From: Rhodococcus yunnanensis NBRC 103083
GTDB lineage: Bacteria; Actinomycetota; Actinomycetes; Mycobacteriales; Mycobacteriaceae
Assembly (NCBI RefSeq): GCF_001895005.1
Contig: NZ_BCXH01000006.1
Location: 186,001 to 250,000, forward strand
Length of the DNA: 64,000 nucleotides
Reading direction: 5' to 3'
The translations under genes were made by a program, and so were the position numbers. The notes under the pieces are model-generated. The model did no database searches. It was not told the DNA's origin and saw nothing but the letters and a program-made list of their open reading frames with translations. Positions 26,698 through 36,460 of the stretch are shown piece after piece. Each line of letters begins with the position of its first letter. Within the stretch, counting starts at the first letter, position 1.

Positions 26698-28250
26698 AAC
26701 GCACACTACGTCGGCTCGCGATCCCAGCGATGGCGGTGGTCGCCGCAGTCACGCTCAGCTCGTGCGGCTCCGCACTCGGGGGAGAGGACACTGGCTCGGG
26801 CGGTGGGGACGGCGATCGCACATTGACCCTTGCGCTGTCGCGGCAACTGACCGGTCTCAACCCGCACAACGGCGGATCACCGGACAGCGACGGCTCGGTC
26901 AAGGGCACCGTCTACGAGGCTCTGACCTACCTCGACCCCGACGGCTCGGTACATCCGCGGTTGGCCGAGAAATGGGAGAGCACCGGCCCGCTGCAATGGA
27001 AGTTCGACATCCGCGACGGAGTGAGCTTCTCGGACGGTACGCCCCTGACCGCCGAGGACGTGGTGTGGAACTTCCAGGAATTGCTCGATCCGCAGACGAA
27101 GAGCCAGCTGGGTGCACAGCTGAAGATCTACGTCGCCGCGGTGAGTACGGACACCCCGGGTGTCGTCACGTTCGATCTGAAGTCGCCTGCGATCGACCTG
27201 CCGTCGCGGCTGTGGAACGTGTACCTGACGACCCAGAAGTTCTGGGAGACCGGCAACCTGAACACCGAGGCCGTGGGTACCGGCCCGTACACGCTGGCGT
27301 CCATCGACCTCGAGAACGGTGCGAAGTTGACGGCCAATCCCGATTACTGGGGTGAGCAGCCCGCATTCGAGAAGGCCGAGTACAAGGTGCTCGCCGCCGA
27401 ATCGGCACGTGTGTCCGCGGTGCAGGCAGGCGAGGTCGACATCGCACTGAACCTCGATCCGCTCAGCATCGATCAGTTCTCCTCGAACCCGGACTACGAC
27501 ACCACCCTGTCCGATTCCTCGTGGGTGCAGGTCATTTCGATCAACGAGAACAAGGGCGGCCCTCTCGCGGACGTGCGGGTACGTCAGGCACTCAACTACG
27601 CGGTCGACAAGCAGTCCATCATCGACGGTCTGCTCGGCGGTGCCGTCGAGCCGTCGCAGGGGCAGGTCATCGCCCCGCCGTTCTACGAGCCCAACCCGGC
27701 GGTCCAGGAATACCCGTACGACCCCGAGAAGGCGAAACAACTGCTCGCCGACGCGGGGTATGCCACCGGCGTCGTACTCGATCTGGACGTCCCCGCGGGG
27801 ACGTATGCGGCGGGCGCGGCGATCGGACAGGCGGTGGCGCAGCAGGCCGCGGACGTGGGCATCACGATCAACATCACCGAAACCCCGTTCCCCGCGTGGC
27901 TTTCCCGCCAGAACCAGGACAGTGCTGCCGCGGCCGACCTCGTCTACATCGGCTGGGGTGGGCAGTACAAGGACTCGTGGGCTGTCTTCGACCCGTTCAC
28001 CAGCAAGTCCAGGTACAAGCAGAGCAACATCACCGATCCCGAGTTCGACGACGTCGTGAATCGGCTGCAAGCGGCGACCGATTCCGAATCGGCGAAGGCG
28101 CTCGCCGCCGAGGCGACGCAGATCTATCACGATCGCGCGCACACCGTGTTCCTGTGGCCGGGTACCTTCACCTCCGTCGTCGCCAAGGATCTCGAGTGGC
28201 CAAGCCGTACCTCTCGCTATCTCTACGCGCAGCAGGTGACGCAGAAGTGA
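26694..28250 (+). CDS. Extracellular solute-binding lipoprotein, family 5
   Basis: This 518-residue binding protein for importer 4 has lipobox LSSC (Cys24) after a typical signal peptide, then a Gly/Asp-rich linker. Family-5 landmarks are IRDGVSFSDGTPLTAEDV, VRVRQALNYAVDKQSIIDGLL and LLADAGY. By eye the mature chain has no Met and no Cys except Cys24. A monooxygenase gene starts inside its stop codon (GTGA), before the permeases, an unusual order that ties the importer to that enzyme. A 117-base gap upstream separates it from the previous operon and may hold its promoter. Confidence 0.92.
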   Translation: MKRTLRRLAIPAMAVVAAVTLSSCGSALGGEDTGSGGGDGDRTLTLALSRQLTGLNPHNGGSPDSDGSVKGTVYEALTYLDPDGSVHPRLAEKWESTGPLQWKFDIRDGVSFSDGTPLTAEDVVWNFQELLDPQTKSQLGAQLKIYVAAVSTDTPGVVTFDLKSPAIDLPSRLWNVYLTTQKFWETGNLNTEAVGTGPYTLASIDLENGAKLTANPDYWGEQPAFEKAEYKVLAAESARVSAVQAGEVDIALNLDPLSIDQFSSNPDYDTTLSDSSWVQVISINENKGGPLADVRVRQALNYAVDKQSIIDGLLGGAVEPSQGQVIAPPFYEPNPAVQEYPYDPEKAKQLLADAGYATGVVLDLDVPAGTYAAGAAIGQAVAQQAADVGITINITETPFPAWLSRQNQDSAAAADLVYIGWGGQYKDSWAVFDPFTSKSRYKQSNITDPEFDDVVNRLQAATDSESAKALAAEATQIYHDRAHTVFLWPGTFTSVVAKDLEWPSRTSRYLYAQQVTQK

Positions 28251-29599
28251 GCACGGACAGGCAGATCTTCCTCGCGGGGTACATTCTGTTTCCCGGCAAC
28301 CACTTCGCCGGTGCGTGGCGGCATCCGTACTCGGAGCGAGACTTCAACGACCGCAGCCTCTTCGAAGACGCAGCTCGGACGCTGGAGCGCGCGAAATTCG
28401 ACATGGCGTTCATTCCGGAGACACTCGCGTTCAATCCAGCCTTCGCGCGACACGGGCTGAGCAACGCCATCAAACACGACCCGACGCAGTTGGCGTCGGT
28501 CATCGCGGGGGTGACCCGGCATCTCGGTATCGGGGTGACGTTGTCGGCGTCGTTCACACCGCCCTATCACCTCGCTCGCACACTCGGAAGCCTCGACCAG
28601 TTCAGCGGTGGGCGGGTGGCGTGGAACATCATCATGAGTCGCGGCGCGCCCACCTACGCCAACTTTCCGCACGTCGAAGAGCTCGAACGCGAAGAACTCT
28701 ACGATCGCGGTGACGAGGTCGTGGAAGCCACTGTCGCGCTGTGGGAGTCATGGCGCAACGACGCCCTCGTCGTCGATAAGCAGTCCGGTGTCTTCATCGA
28801 CCCGGACAAGGTCACGACACCCGACTACCAGGGTAAGTACGTCCAGGTGCGAGGCCCACTCACGCTGCCGCCGTCGCCGCAGGGCTCACCCGTTCTGATC
28901 CAGGCGGGCGATTCGCCGCGCGGGCGACGATTCGGTGGCAAATGGGCGGAGCTGGTGTTCGCGATCGAGAACAACGAGGACGATCTGCGGGCCAAGCGCG
29001 AGGACCTGCGTCGTCTGGCTGCCGAAGCCGGCCGTGATCCGGACAGCATCAAGCTGATCGCCGCGGTCCAACCGATCGTCGGGGAGACGACGGAGATCGC
29101 GCGGGCACGTCAGAAGTTCCTGCCGACGCTGCTGGACACTGATGCCGCGATCACGTTCCTGAGTCACTTCGTCCGTACCGACTTCACGGGCTTGTCACCG
29201 GACGTGCGATTCACCGATGCTGTCGCTCAACGCAGTACGGACGAGAATGCGGGGGTTCGCCTGCTGGAGAACCTCCGCGGGCTCGCCGCCGCAACCGGTG
29301 AGACGCTGGACGGCGGTCTGACGCTGGGAGAGGTGTCGAAGACCTTCTCGGCCAGCGAGTTCACACCTCAGATCGTGGGTTCTCCCACCGAGGTGGCAGA
29401 TCAGCTGATCCATCTCTTCGAGGCCGAAGCCGTGGACGGATACGTCCTGTCGCCGACGCATTTTCCCGGTGCATTCGACGACTTCGCTCGCGCCGTTGTT
29501 CCGGAACTGCAGCGGCGTGGAGTGTTTCGGACCGAGTACGCCGACACCACACTCCGCGGCAACATCGCAGGCAAGAAATGGACGGACGGGCGACGATGA
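28247..29599 (+). CDS. NtaA/SnaA/DszA-type flavin-dependent monooxygenase
   Basis: The 450-residue enzyme has LAGYILFPGNHFAGAWRHP, LGSLDQFSGGRVAWNIIMS, SPQGSPVLIQAGDSPRGRR and the terminal VFRTEYADTTLRGNIAG. It starts at GTG 28247 overlapping the binding-protein stop and overlaps the DppB-like gene by ATGA, so it sits inside the importer operon. The N-terminal GNHFAGAWRHP resembles nitrilotriacetate-type members more than the other copies here. No Cys and two internal Met were counted. Confidence 0.9.
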   Translation: MSTDRQIFLAGYILFPGNHFAGAWRHPYSERDFNDRSLFEDAARTLERAKFDMAFIPETLAFNPAFARHGLSNAIKHDPTQLASVIAGVTRHLGIGVTLSASFTPPYHLARTLGSLDQFSGGRVAWNIIMSRGAPTYANFPHVEELEREELYDRGDEVVEATVALWESWRNDALVVDKQSGVFIDPDKVTTPDYQGKYVQVRGPLTLPPSPQGSPVLIQAGDSPRGRRFGGKWAELVFAIENNEDDLRAKREDLRRLAAEAGRDPDSIKLIAAVQPIVGETTEIARARQKFLPTLLDTDAAITFLSHFVRTDFTGLSPDVRFTDAVAQRSTDENAGVRLLENLRGLAAATGETLDGGLTLGEVSKTFSASEFTPQIVGSPTEVADQLIHLFEAEAVDGYVLSPTHFPGAFDDFARAVVPELQRRGVFRTEYADTTLRGNIAGKKWTDGRR

Positions 29600-30576
29600 C
29601 AGCCGTCGCCGAAGTGCAGAAGTCTCGGTCGCTGTCGCGTCGGGTGGTGCGTGTGCCCGTCGACGGACGGTACGTAGTGCGCCGGTTGATCACCGGCCTC
29701 GTTGCGGTGTGGGGTGCGATCACACTGGTCTTCTTCGCGCTGTACTCGACGGGTAACCCCGCCGTCATGCTGATCGCGCCCGATGCACCGGCAGGCGAAC
29801 TCGAACGCGTCACCAGACTGTACGGATTCGATCGGCCGATCTACGAGCAGTACGTGCGATTCTTCGGTGCCGTCCTCACCGGGAACTTCCCCGAGTCGAT
29901 TCGCTACCAGAGCGACCCGTTGTCCATCGTGTTGTCGCGGTTGGCGCCGAGCATCACGCTCGGTGCGACCGCATTGGTGTTCGGCGTGCTGATCGGCGGT
30001 GCGATCGGATACCTGTCGGCGACGAGCAGGTCGCCTCTGCTGCGCAAGCTACCGATCAGCATCGCCACCGCCCTGGACGCCATTCCCGGTTTCTTCCTCG
30101 CGTTGCTACTCGTTCTGTTGTTCTCGGTGACGTGGAGTGTGTTGCCGCCGAGGGGATCCGGATCACTCGCGCACCTGGTGCTGCCCGCGGTGACACTCGG
30201 AATCTACTTCGTGCCCACCATCGCCCGAGTCTTCCGAACTGCCGTCGTCGAGGTACTCGAATCCGACCATGTCAGAACTGCGCGATCGAAGGGCATCGGT
30301 TCGTTGACGTTGACGTTGCGTCACATCGTGGGCAACTCGCTCGGCTCGACGTTCAACGTGCTGGGCATCCAGGCAGGTGTGCTGCTCGGAGGTGCCGTCA
30401 TCACCGAGTCGATCTTCTCGTGGCCCGGTGTGGGGCAACTGTCCATCAACGCGGTCCAGAATCGCGACTACCCCCTCGTCATCGCCTGTGTGCTGGTCAT
30501 CGCCATCGGGTTCGTGATCATCAATCTCGTGGTCGACGTGTTGTCGGTCATCTTCGATCCGAGGATTTCCTCATGA
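29596..30576 (+). CDS. Dpp-type ABC importer permease (DppB-like)
   Basis: The 326-residue permease has RRLITGLVAVWGAITLVFFALYSTGNP as first helix, so the usual LLPGDP motif is altered to STGNP. The cytoplasmic loop ESDHVRTARSKGIGSLTLTLRHIVGNS and the end VVDVLSVIFDPRI are typical. An ATG six codons upstream is possible, but ATG 29596 overlaps the monooxygenase stop. Confidence 0.91.
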   Translation: MTAVAEVQKSRSLSRRVVRVPVDGRYVVRRLITGLVAVWGAITLVFFALYSTGNPAVMLIAPDAPAGELERVTRLYGFDRPIYEQYVRFFGAVLTGNFPESIRYQSDPLSIVLSRLAPSITLGATALVFGVLIGGAIGYLSATSRSPLLRKLPISIATALDAIPGFFLALLLVLLFSVTWSVLPPRGSGSLAHLVLPAVTLGIYFVPTIARVFRTAVVEVLESDHVRTARSKGIGSLTLTLRHIVGNSLGSTFNVLGIQAGVLLGGAVITESIFSWPGVGQLSINAVQNRDYPLVIACVLVIAIGFVIINLVVDVLSVIFDPRISS

Positions 30577-31451
30577 CTGCTTCCGCGCTGGACCTCGAAC
30601 TCCCCAGTGGTTCTGGATCGGCAGATCCGAGAACCACCCGGACACGCACCAGGTCGTCGGTGACCGGGTGGCTCGGTGCAGCCATTCTGGGAATTTTGAT
30701 CGTCGCGTCCGTGCTGGCGCCGGTGCTGGTCGCGCATTCGCCACTCGAGCAGGACCTCGGCGCAGTGCTGCAGGCCCCGAGCGGATCGCACTGGTTCGGC
30801 ACCGACGAGCTCGGCCGTGACCTGCTCAGCCGCGTTCTCTACGGCGGGCGAACCGCATTGTCGGTGACGTTGCTCGCCAGCATCCTCGCGGCGCTCATCG
30901 GTGTTGTCCTCGGACTCGTCGGCGCGTTGTTTCGCGGTTGGCCCGACGTCATCGCAGGCCGATTGGCCGATGTGCAACTTGCCATTCCGACCATCGTGCT
31001 CGCGCTGGTGATCCTGTCGTTCGTCGGCAATTCGATCGGACCGCTCGTGGTGGTTCTCGTCGCGGGTTCGTGGGTGTTGACGTTCAGAGTGATTCGCGGG
31101 CACGCGCAGTCGGTCGTCAACCAGCCGTACATCGAGGCCGCTCGGCTCAGCGGGCTCGGCAAGTGGCAGATCGCCGTGCGTCATCTGCTGCCCAGCGTCC
31201 TTCCACTGTTCGTGGTGGCCTTCACGTTGAACGCGTCGGCGATCCTGCTGTTGGAGTCCTCCCTCGGATTCCTCGGTCTCGGTGTGCAACCGCCCACCGC
31301 CGACTGGGGTGCGATGGTGGCAGGGGGACAGGCTCGGTTGGACAGTGCCCCATGGGTGGCGCTGTTCCCCGGCGTCGTGCTCATTCTGGCGGTAGTGAGC
31401 TTCCAACTCATCGGCGATGCCCTGGCGGACAGGTTCGGAGCGAAGACATGA
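30573..31451 (+). CDS. Dpp-type ABC importer permease (DppC-like)
   Basis: The 292-residue permease contains FGTDELGRDLLSRVLYGGR, a VNQPYIEAARLSGLGKWQIAVRHLLPS loop, and SSLGFLGLGVQPPTADWGAM. The last motif differs from the GAPPPxPEWG form in the other four systems and is the commoner form of nickel/peptide permeases. With the altered partner it suggests importer 4 has a separate origin. ATGA overlaps on both sides. Confidence 0.92.
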   Translation: MTASALDLELPSGSGSADPRTTRTRTRSSVTGWLGAAILGILIVASVLAPVLVAHSPLEQDLGAVLQAPSGSHWFGTDELGRDLLSRVLYGGRTALSVTLLASILAALIGVVLGLVGALFRGWPDVIAGRLADVQLAIPTIVLALVILSFVGNSIGPLVVVLVAGSWVLTFRVIRGHAQSVVNQPYIEAARLSGLGKWQIAVRHLLPSVLPLFVVAFTLNASAILLLESSLGFLGLGVQPPTADWGAMVAGGQARLDSAPWVALFPGVVLILAVVSFQLIGDALADRFGAKT

Positions 31452-33106
31452 CCGATACACCAGTGCTGGCGATCGAGGACCTTCACGTCTCCGTCGGCGA
31501 CGCCGAGGACAGGAGCACCGTGGTCCGCGGTGTGTCGTTGACCGTGTTCGCGGGCGAGACCGTCGGGCTTGTCGGCGAATCGGGGTCGGGGAAGACCATG
31601 ACTGCCCTCGGCCTGGTCGATCTTCTTCCTCGTGGCGCGAGGATCGATTCGGGACGGATCGTGTTGGCGGGCAGCGATGTAACGGCACTCGACGCGCGGA
31701 CCCGACGCCGTGTGACGAGCGCCGACGTCGGTGTCGTGTTCCAGAATCCGACGGCATCGCTCAATCCACGGCTGACGATCTCCACGCAGGTCGTCGAAGC
31801 GTTGCCGCGTGGCGCCGGGTCGAGACGGCATCGTCGTGCCCGGGCCGCTGAACTTCTCGACGCCGTCGGGATTCCGAACGTCGGAAAGGCGTTGTCGGCG
31901 TTCCCGCACGAGTTGTCCGGCGGACTCAACCAGCGTGTCGTCATTGCGTTGGCCTTGGCGAGATCTCCCAAACTGCTCGTCGCAGACGAGCCGACGACCG
32001 CTCTCGATGTGAGCGTGCAGGCACAGGTCCTGGATCTGATCGACCGGCTCAAGGTCGAGTTCGGTCTCGGTGTCCTGCTCGTGAGCCACGACATCGGTGT
32101 CATCGCGGACAGGACCCAACGAGTCAACGTCATGAGCGACGGTGTCATCGTCGAGGCCGGAGCAACCGGCGAGGTGCTCTCCGCGCCGACGCAGCCGTAC
32201 ACGCGGACGTTGTTGGCGGCCACGCCGAGTCGACTCGTGCGGCCCGTCCATGCCGAACGTGACGACATCGAACCCGAGGAACCGATCGTCGCGGTCCACG
32301 AAGTCCGCAGGGCATTCGCCGTCGCCGAACCGGGCAGGATACGACGCGTGCCGCACGTCGCCTTGGACGGCGTCACCCTGAACGTACATCGCGGTCAGTC
32401 GTTGGGTGTCGTCGGCGAATCCGGTTCGGGTAAAACGACACTCGCCCGGCAGATCGTGGGTCTGGACAGCCCGGATTCCGGTTCGATCTCGTTCGAGGGC
32501 AATGATCTGCGTGCTCTCACCACCAGTGACAGGGCTCGGTGGCGCCGCGAGGTCCAGTATGTCTTCCAGGATCCGTACGGCTCGCTGAACCCGAGACTCA
32601 CCGTCGAGCAATCGATCTCGGAACCGTTGCGGTACAACGACGTCGATCTGCGCGGGGTGTCGGTGAGCGCACGCGTCGGTTCGCTGCTCGACGAGGTCGA
32701 GTTGCCCACATCGTTTCGGAGCAGGCGACCGCACGAGCTCTCCGGCGGTCAGCGTCAGCGCGTGGGTATCGCACGCGCGTTGGCCAACGAACCGACTCTG
32801 ATCGTCGCCGACGAGCCGGTGTCTGCGCTCGACCTGTCGGTGCAGGCACGCATTCTTCGCCTGCTGCAGAAGCTCCGCGCCGAGCGGGGACTGACGCTGG
32901 TGTTGATCTCGCACGACCTCGCAGTCGTTCGCTTTCTGTGTGACGACGTCGTTGTCCTACGGCACGGTTCGATCGTCGAGCAGGGCGCGACCGAGGAGGT
33001 CTATGCGAATCCGCAACACGAGTACACCGAAGTCCTACTGAGTTCGGTTCCGGGAGCTGCTCTGGACCTCGATCGGGACCCGCGCCTCACACCTGTGCGT
33101 GTGTAG
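31448..33106 (+). CDS. Fused DppD-DppF ABC importer ATPase
   Basis: The 552-residue ATPase of importer 4 has domain 1 with GESGSGKTM (about 43-51), LSGGLNQR and LLVADEPTTALD. Domain 2 has GESGSGKTT (about 323-331), LSGGQRQR and LIVADEPVSALD. Substituted positions (Met after the Walker A Lys-Thr, GGLNQR signature) remain compatible with ATP hydrolysis. A 108-base gap with short repeats follows. Confidence 0.92.
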   Translation: MTDTPVLAIEDLHVSVGDAEDRSTVVRGVSLTVFAGETVGLVGESGSGKTMTALGLVDLLPRGARIDSGRIVLAGSDVTALDARTRRRVTSADVGVVFQNPTASLNPRLTISTQVVEALPRGAGSRRHRRARAAELLDAVGIPNVGKALSAFPHELSGGLNQRVVIALALARSPKLLVADEPTTALDVSVQAQVLDLIDRLKVEFGLGVLLVSHDIGVIADRTQRVNVMSDGVIVEAGATGEVLSAPTQPYTRTLLAATPSRLVRPVHAERDDIEPEEPIVAVHEVRRAFAVAEPGRIRRVPHVALDGVTLNVHRGQSLGVVGESGSGKTTLARQIVGLDSPDSGSISFEGNDLRALTTSDRARWRREVQYVFQDPYGSLNPRLTVEQSISEPLRYNDVDLRGVSVSARVGSLLDEVELPTSFRSRRPHELSGGQRQRVGIARALANEPTLIVADEPVSALDLSVQARILRLLQKLRAERGLTLVLISHDLAVVRFLCDDVVVLRHGSIVEQGATEEVYANPQHEYTEVLLSSVPGAALDLDRDPRLTPVRV

Positions 33107-33130
33107 CGCGCTTTCCGTCCCGACCATACA

Positions 33131-33190
33131 TACGCGGGCATCACACACGCGGGCATCACATACGCGGGCATCACACACGCGGGCATGGCA
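33131..33190 (+). repeat. Four tandem 15-bp repeats
   Basis: Units of the form (T/C)ACGCGGGCATCACA begin at 33131, 33146, 33161 and 33176; the last ends GGCA. They fill most of the gap between the ATPase and the aminotransferase. Function unknown. Confidence 0.85.
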
Positions 33191-33214
33191 GCCGCACAAC
33201 GAAAGGAAGAAAAC

Positions 33215-34420
33215 ATGACACAGACCATCGAATCCCCCCGAGGCACGGATCTTCTGTCTCTGCTGTCTGCTCGTGGCACGGATCGACAGCTCGCCGGTGG
33301 TTTCGGGCCGCCGCCTGCCGGATTGGCTGCCGACACCATCAGGCTCCTCGGCGGAGTACCGGCCGACGAGGCACTTCCGACGGCCGAGCTGGCGGCGGCG
33401 TTTTCGGCTGTGCTGTCCGATCCGGCAACGCTGCGCTACTCGGTTCTCCCCGGAATCGAACCTCTTCGTTCCTGGATCGGCGAACGCGAAGGCGTCGACC
33501 CCGACCGTATTCTCGTCACCAACGGCGCGCTCCACGCGCTCAACCTGATCTTCGACGCGGTCCTCGAACCAGGTGATGTGGTGGCTGTCGAAAGCCCGAC
33601 GTTCCCGCTCGCGCTGCGCGAAGCCAGCTACTACGGCGCATCGTTCCTGCCTGTGCCGACGTCCGACACCGGTCTCGATCTCGACGGGTTCGAGGAGCAA
33701 CTGCGCGGCGGTGCCCGTCCGAAGATCTTCTACGTCATCCCGGACTTCCAGAACCCGACCGGCAGCACGCTGTCGGCGGAAGCTCGCACCAGGCTCGTAG
33801 GTCTTGCCGAGCAGTACGGGTTCCTCATCGTCTCCGACAACCCCTACAAGGAACTGCGTTTTGCGGGAACAGCCGTCGACGACTTCGACCTGAGCAGCGA
33901 CAACGTCCTGCGCGCCAACACGTTCTCCAAGACACTCGGCCCTGGATTGCGTCTGGGATGGATCGCAGCCCCGCAGTGGCTGATTCCGGCATTGTCACGC
34001 ATCAGAAGCACACAGGATCAGCACAGTTCACTGGTGACGCAGAGTGCTGTCGCCCGGTTGCTTCGCTCCGAGGGGGCATTCGATCGGATCGTCGACGGCG
34101 GCCGCGAGCTGTATCGCCAGCGTTCGACCGTCCTCGTCGACGAGTTGGAATCAGCACTGCCCGGGCAGCTGCACATCGTCCGCCCCGAAGGCGGAATCTT
34201 CTTGTGGCTGAGAGCTTCCGACCCGTCGGTCGACCTGCCCGACGTCCAGACGCGAGCGCGGGGGTTGGGCGTCGACTTCTCACTCGGTCGCTACTTCGAC
34301 CCGACCGGTCCCGTCGGATACCTCGGTAGCGCCCGACTCGGCTTCAGCAACCAGACCGTCGACAATTTGGTCACGGGTGCGAACAGGTTTGCCGAGGCCT
34401 TCACCCAGGCCGTGCGCTGA
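33215..34420 (+). CDS. PLP-dependent class I/II aminotransferase
   Basis: The 401-residue fold-type I enzyme has FGPPPAGL, ILVTNGALHALNLIF, PTFPLALREASYYGA, YVIPDFQNPTGSTLS and SDNPYKELRF. The PLP-lysine motif NTFSKTLGPGLRLGWI is clear. It resembles 2-aminoadipate (LysN) and MocR-type aminotransferases without a DNA-binding domain. ATG 33215 has AAAGGAAG in front. By eye it has no Cys and no Met beyond the initiator, which is rare for an aminotransferase and suggests expression under sulfur limitation. A role in deaminating an S-substituted amino acid or its desulfurised skeleton is inferred from context only. Confidence 0.87.
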   Translation: MTQTIESPRGTDLLSLLSARGTDRQLAGGFGPPPAGLAADTIRLLGGVPADEALPTAELAAAFSAVLSDPATLRYSVLPGIEPLRSWIGEREGVDPDRILVTNGALHALNLIFDAVLEPGDVVAVESPTFPLALREASYYGASFLPVPTSDTGLDLDGFEEQLRGGARPKIFYVIPDFQNPTGSTLSAEARTRLVGLAEQYGFLIVSDNPYKELRFAGTAVDDFDLSSDNVLRANTFSKTLGPGLRLGWIAAPQWLIPALSRIRSTQDQHSSLVTQSAVARLLRSEGAFDRIVDGGRELYRQRSTVLVDELESALPGQLHIVRPEGGIFLWLRASDPSVDLPDVQTRARGLGVDFSLGRYFDPTGPVGYLGSARLGFSNQTVDNLVTGANRFAEAFTQAVR

Positions 34421-34468
34421 TCGTTGCCGTGATATCCGGGCGTACTGCTGGGCGTGGGGAGGTTGCGC

Positions 34469-35725
34469 TCAGCAGTTGCCGTCCGTCTCTCGCAGCGGGG
34501 ACAGTGCGGTGATCGATGCGGCCACCGTGAAGACGATGACTACGCCGACGAGGGTGGCACGGTCACCGATCAGCCCGATGGACAGGCCGGCGACGAGGGC
34601 ACCTGCGGCGGTCATGGTTCGGTTGATCGAGCGTCTGGTGGCGTTCACTCGGCCCAGAAGTGCATCGGGAGTGAGCGATTGCCAGTACCCCATCTCGTTC
34701 GAGTTCTCGACTCCTGCGGCGAGTCCTTGCAGGCCGAGAGCGGCGAAGAGGAGACCGTGGCCGACGCCGGTTGCAGGAGCGAGAGCTACGAGCAGCCACG
34801 TGATCGGATAGGCGACGCGCGCGAGGATGACCACACGTCCCGAACCGATGCGAGAACCCGCCAGGTGTGCGATCGACGCACCGAGCAAGCTGGTGACACC
34901 GGTGACGGTCAACAGCAGTCCGAAAGCGTAGGCACTGAATCCGAGGGACCGCAAGGCCAGGATCGACAGCACGGTCAATGCAGCGCCATTGGCAAGGAAC
35001 CACACATGCGTCGACACGGCCAAGGGACGGAGAGTGCGGTGGCGGTAGGTGAACTGCAGGCCGTCGCGTATCTCGCTGCGAAGATTGCGTGCACGGGCCT
35101 CGGCCCGCGGTTCGTCCACCTCGATGCCCGCGTTGAGAACCGCGTCGACGATGTAACTGACGGCGTCGACGGCAATCACGACAGGGGCACCGAGTAGCCC
35201 GACGAGGCCGCCACCGACCGCAGGCCCGAGTGTCGTGGCGGCAGCGTCGGCCTGATCCAGGCGAGCATTGGCGGAGACCAGCCGAGCGCGAGGAACCAAC
35301 CGAGGAAGCAGCGACTGGGTGGCTGCGTACCCGAACACCGAGAACGCGCCGAAACACAGCAACACGACGACCAGCATCCAGATCTGCAGTATCCCCAGAA
35401 GCCACAGAATCGGGACGGCGCTCAGGGCCAGTGCGCGCCCGACGCTCGCCCAGACGAGGATGGGCTTGCGTCGCCACCGATCGACATACACACCCGCGAA
35501 CAGTCCCAACACCGCGTACGGCATGAACTGAGCGGCGTTCACGACACCGACTTCCAGCGGCGTCGCACCGAGAAGCTGGACCACCAATACCGGCATAGCA
35601 ACCGCCGTCACCGCCGAGCCTGCCGAACTGATTGCCGCAGCGGTCAGAAACCGTCGAAACGACGACCGGGGAGCAGCAGCGCCGGCACCGTCCATCAAGC
35701 TAGTACCCATCAAGCTGCCGCCCAT
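34469..35725 (-). CDS. MFS transporter (EntS-like exporter family)
   Basis: The 418-residue protein has about twelve transmembrane helices and the MFS loop-2/3 motif GLFAGVYVDRWRRKP near residue 80. The pattern fits the EntS/MFS_3 exporters. It lies downstream of the TetR gene on the same strand, 39 bases apart, so the pair could form an efflux unit for a toxic compound. Three ATGs within the first eleven codons (35725, 35710, 35695) leave the start open. It has several Met and a terminal Cys, unlike the sulfur-poor enzymes. Substrate unknown. Confidence 0.82.
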   Translation of the reverse strand: MGGSLMGTSLMDGAGAAAPRSSFRRFLTAAAISSAGSAVTAVAMPVLVVQLLGATPLEVGVVNAAQFMPYAVLGLFAGVYVDRWRRKPILVWASVGRALALSAVPILWLLGILQIWMLVVVLLCFGAFSVFGYAATQSLLPRLVPRARLVSANARLDQADAAATTLGPAVGGGLVGLLGAPVVIAVDAVSYIVDAVLNAGIEVDEPRAEARARNLRSEIRDGLQFTYRHRTLRPLAVSTHVWFLANGAALTVLSILALRSLGFSAYAFGLLLTVTGVTSLLGASIAHLAGSRIGSGRVVILARVAYPITWLLVALAPATGVGHGLLFAALGLQGLAAGVENSNEMGYWQSLTPDALLGRVNATRRSINRTMTAAGALVAGLSIGLIGDRATLVGVVIVFTVAASITALSPLRETDGNC

Positions 35726-35764
35726 CGAGGTGGACGAACGCCGTCACGTCGTCGGATATCGGGA

Positions 35765-36424
35765 TCAGCGAGGAAGGTAGCCATGGAGAAACGTGTGTAC
35801 TCCCGAACTGGCCACAGCATCGATATCCTCCTCCAATTCCATTGCAGAATAATAGGAATCATCGATCGTCGTCGACGCGATGAGTGCGATGAAGTGGTTG
35901 GCAGCGTTCTGGTGATCGGCCACGACCAACACACCCGTGCGCGAGAGGTCTGCAAACCTGGTCGCGAGGGCATGGCGGGCGCGGTCTCTTCCCGCCGTCC
36001 GCCATGCTTGTCGTAGGTCTTCCGGGAACCGCTCCGACTCGGCTCTCAGGCGCCGCACGATCGCGAAGTGATCCGCGAATTCAGCTCGAGGTCGTATCCA
36101 TTCCCTCGCCAGGTTCGTCAGGTCGACTTCGAGATCGGTGATGACGCCGAGGTGTCGGTCGATCAGAATCTCGCGCGCCTTGGCCACTTCGGTCGAACTC
36201 TCGAGGAGAACCGCTGAGAACAGTTGTTCCTTGTTGTCGAAGTGGTTGTAGATCGTGCGGGTGGACACCCCCGCGTCGGCGGCGATCGTCTCGATGCTCG
36301 CCTGGACGTAACCGACACGTCCGAACGCATGTCGAGCGGCCTCCATGATGGCCAGCCTCTTGCCCGTGTACCTACGTGCAGGCGCCTCGGCGGTCTCTTG
36401 CGACGGCGTTGTGTGATTCGTCAA
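35765..36424 (-). CDS. TetR-family transcriptional regulator
   Basis: The 219-residue repressor has a TetR DNA-binding domain: IMEAARHAFGRVGYVQASIETIAADAGVSTRTIYNHFDNKEQLF (about residues 26-70), followed by an all-helical ligand domain. It is divergent from importer 5, with 125 bases between starts. A 27-base near-palindrome that overlaps a promoter lies there. The likely ligand is the importer substrate or a catabolite (inference). Confidence 0.9.
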   Translation of the reverse strand: MTNHTTPSQETAEAPARRYTGKRLAIMEAARHAFGRVGYVQASIETIAADAGVSTRTIYNHFDNKEQLFSAVLLESSTEVAKAREILIDRHLGVITDLEVDLTNLAREWIRPRAEFADHFAIVRRLRAESERFPEDLRQAWRTAGRDRARHALATRFADLSRTGVLVVADHQNAANHFIALIASTTIDDSYYSAMELEEDIDAVASSGVHTFLHGYLPR

Positions 36425-36460
36425 GGGTTAAATCCACTCCAATCTGATGTCGCCAAATGA

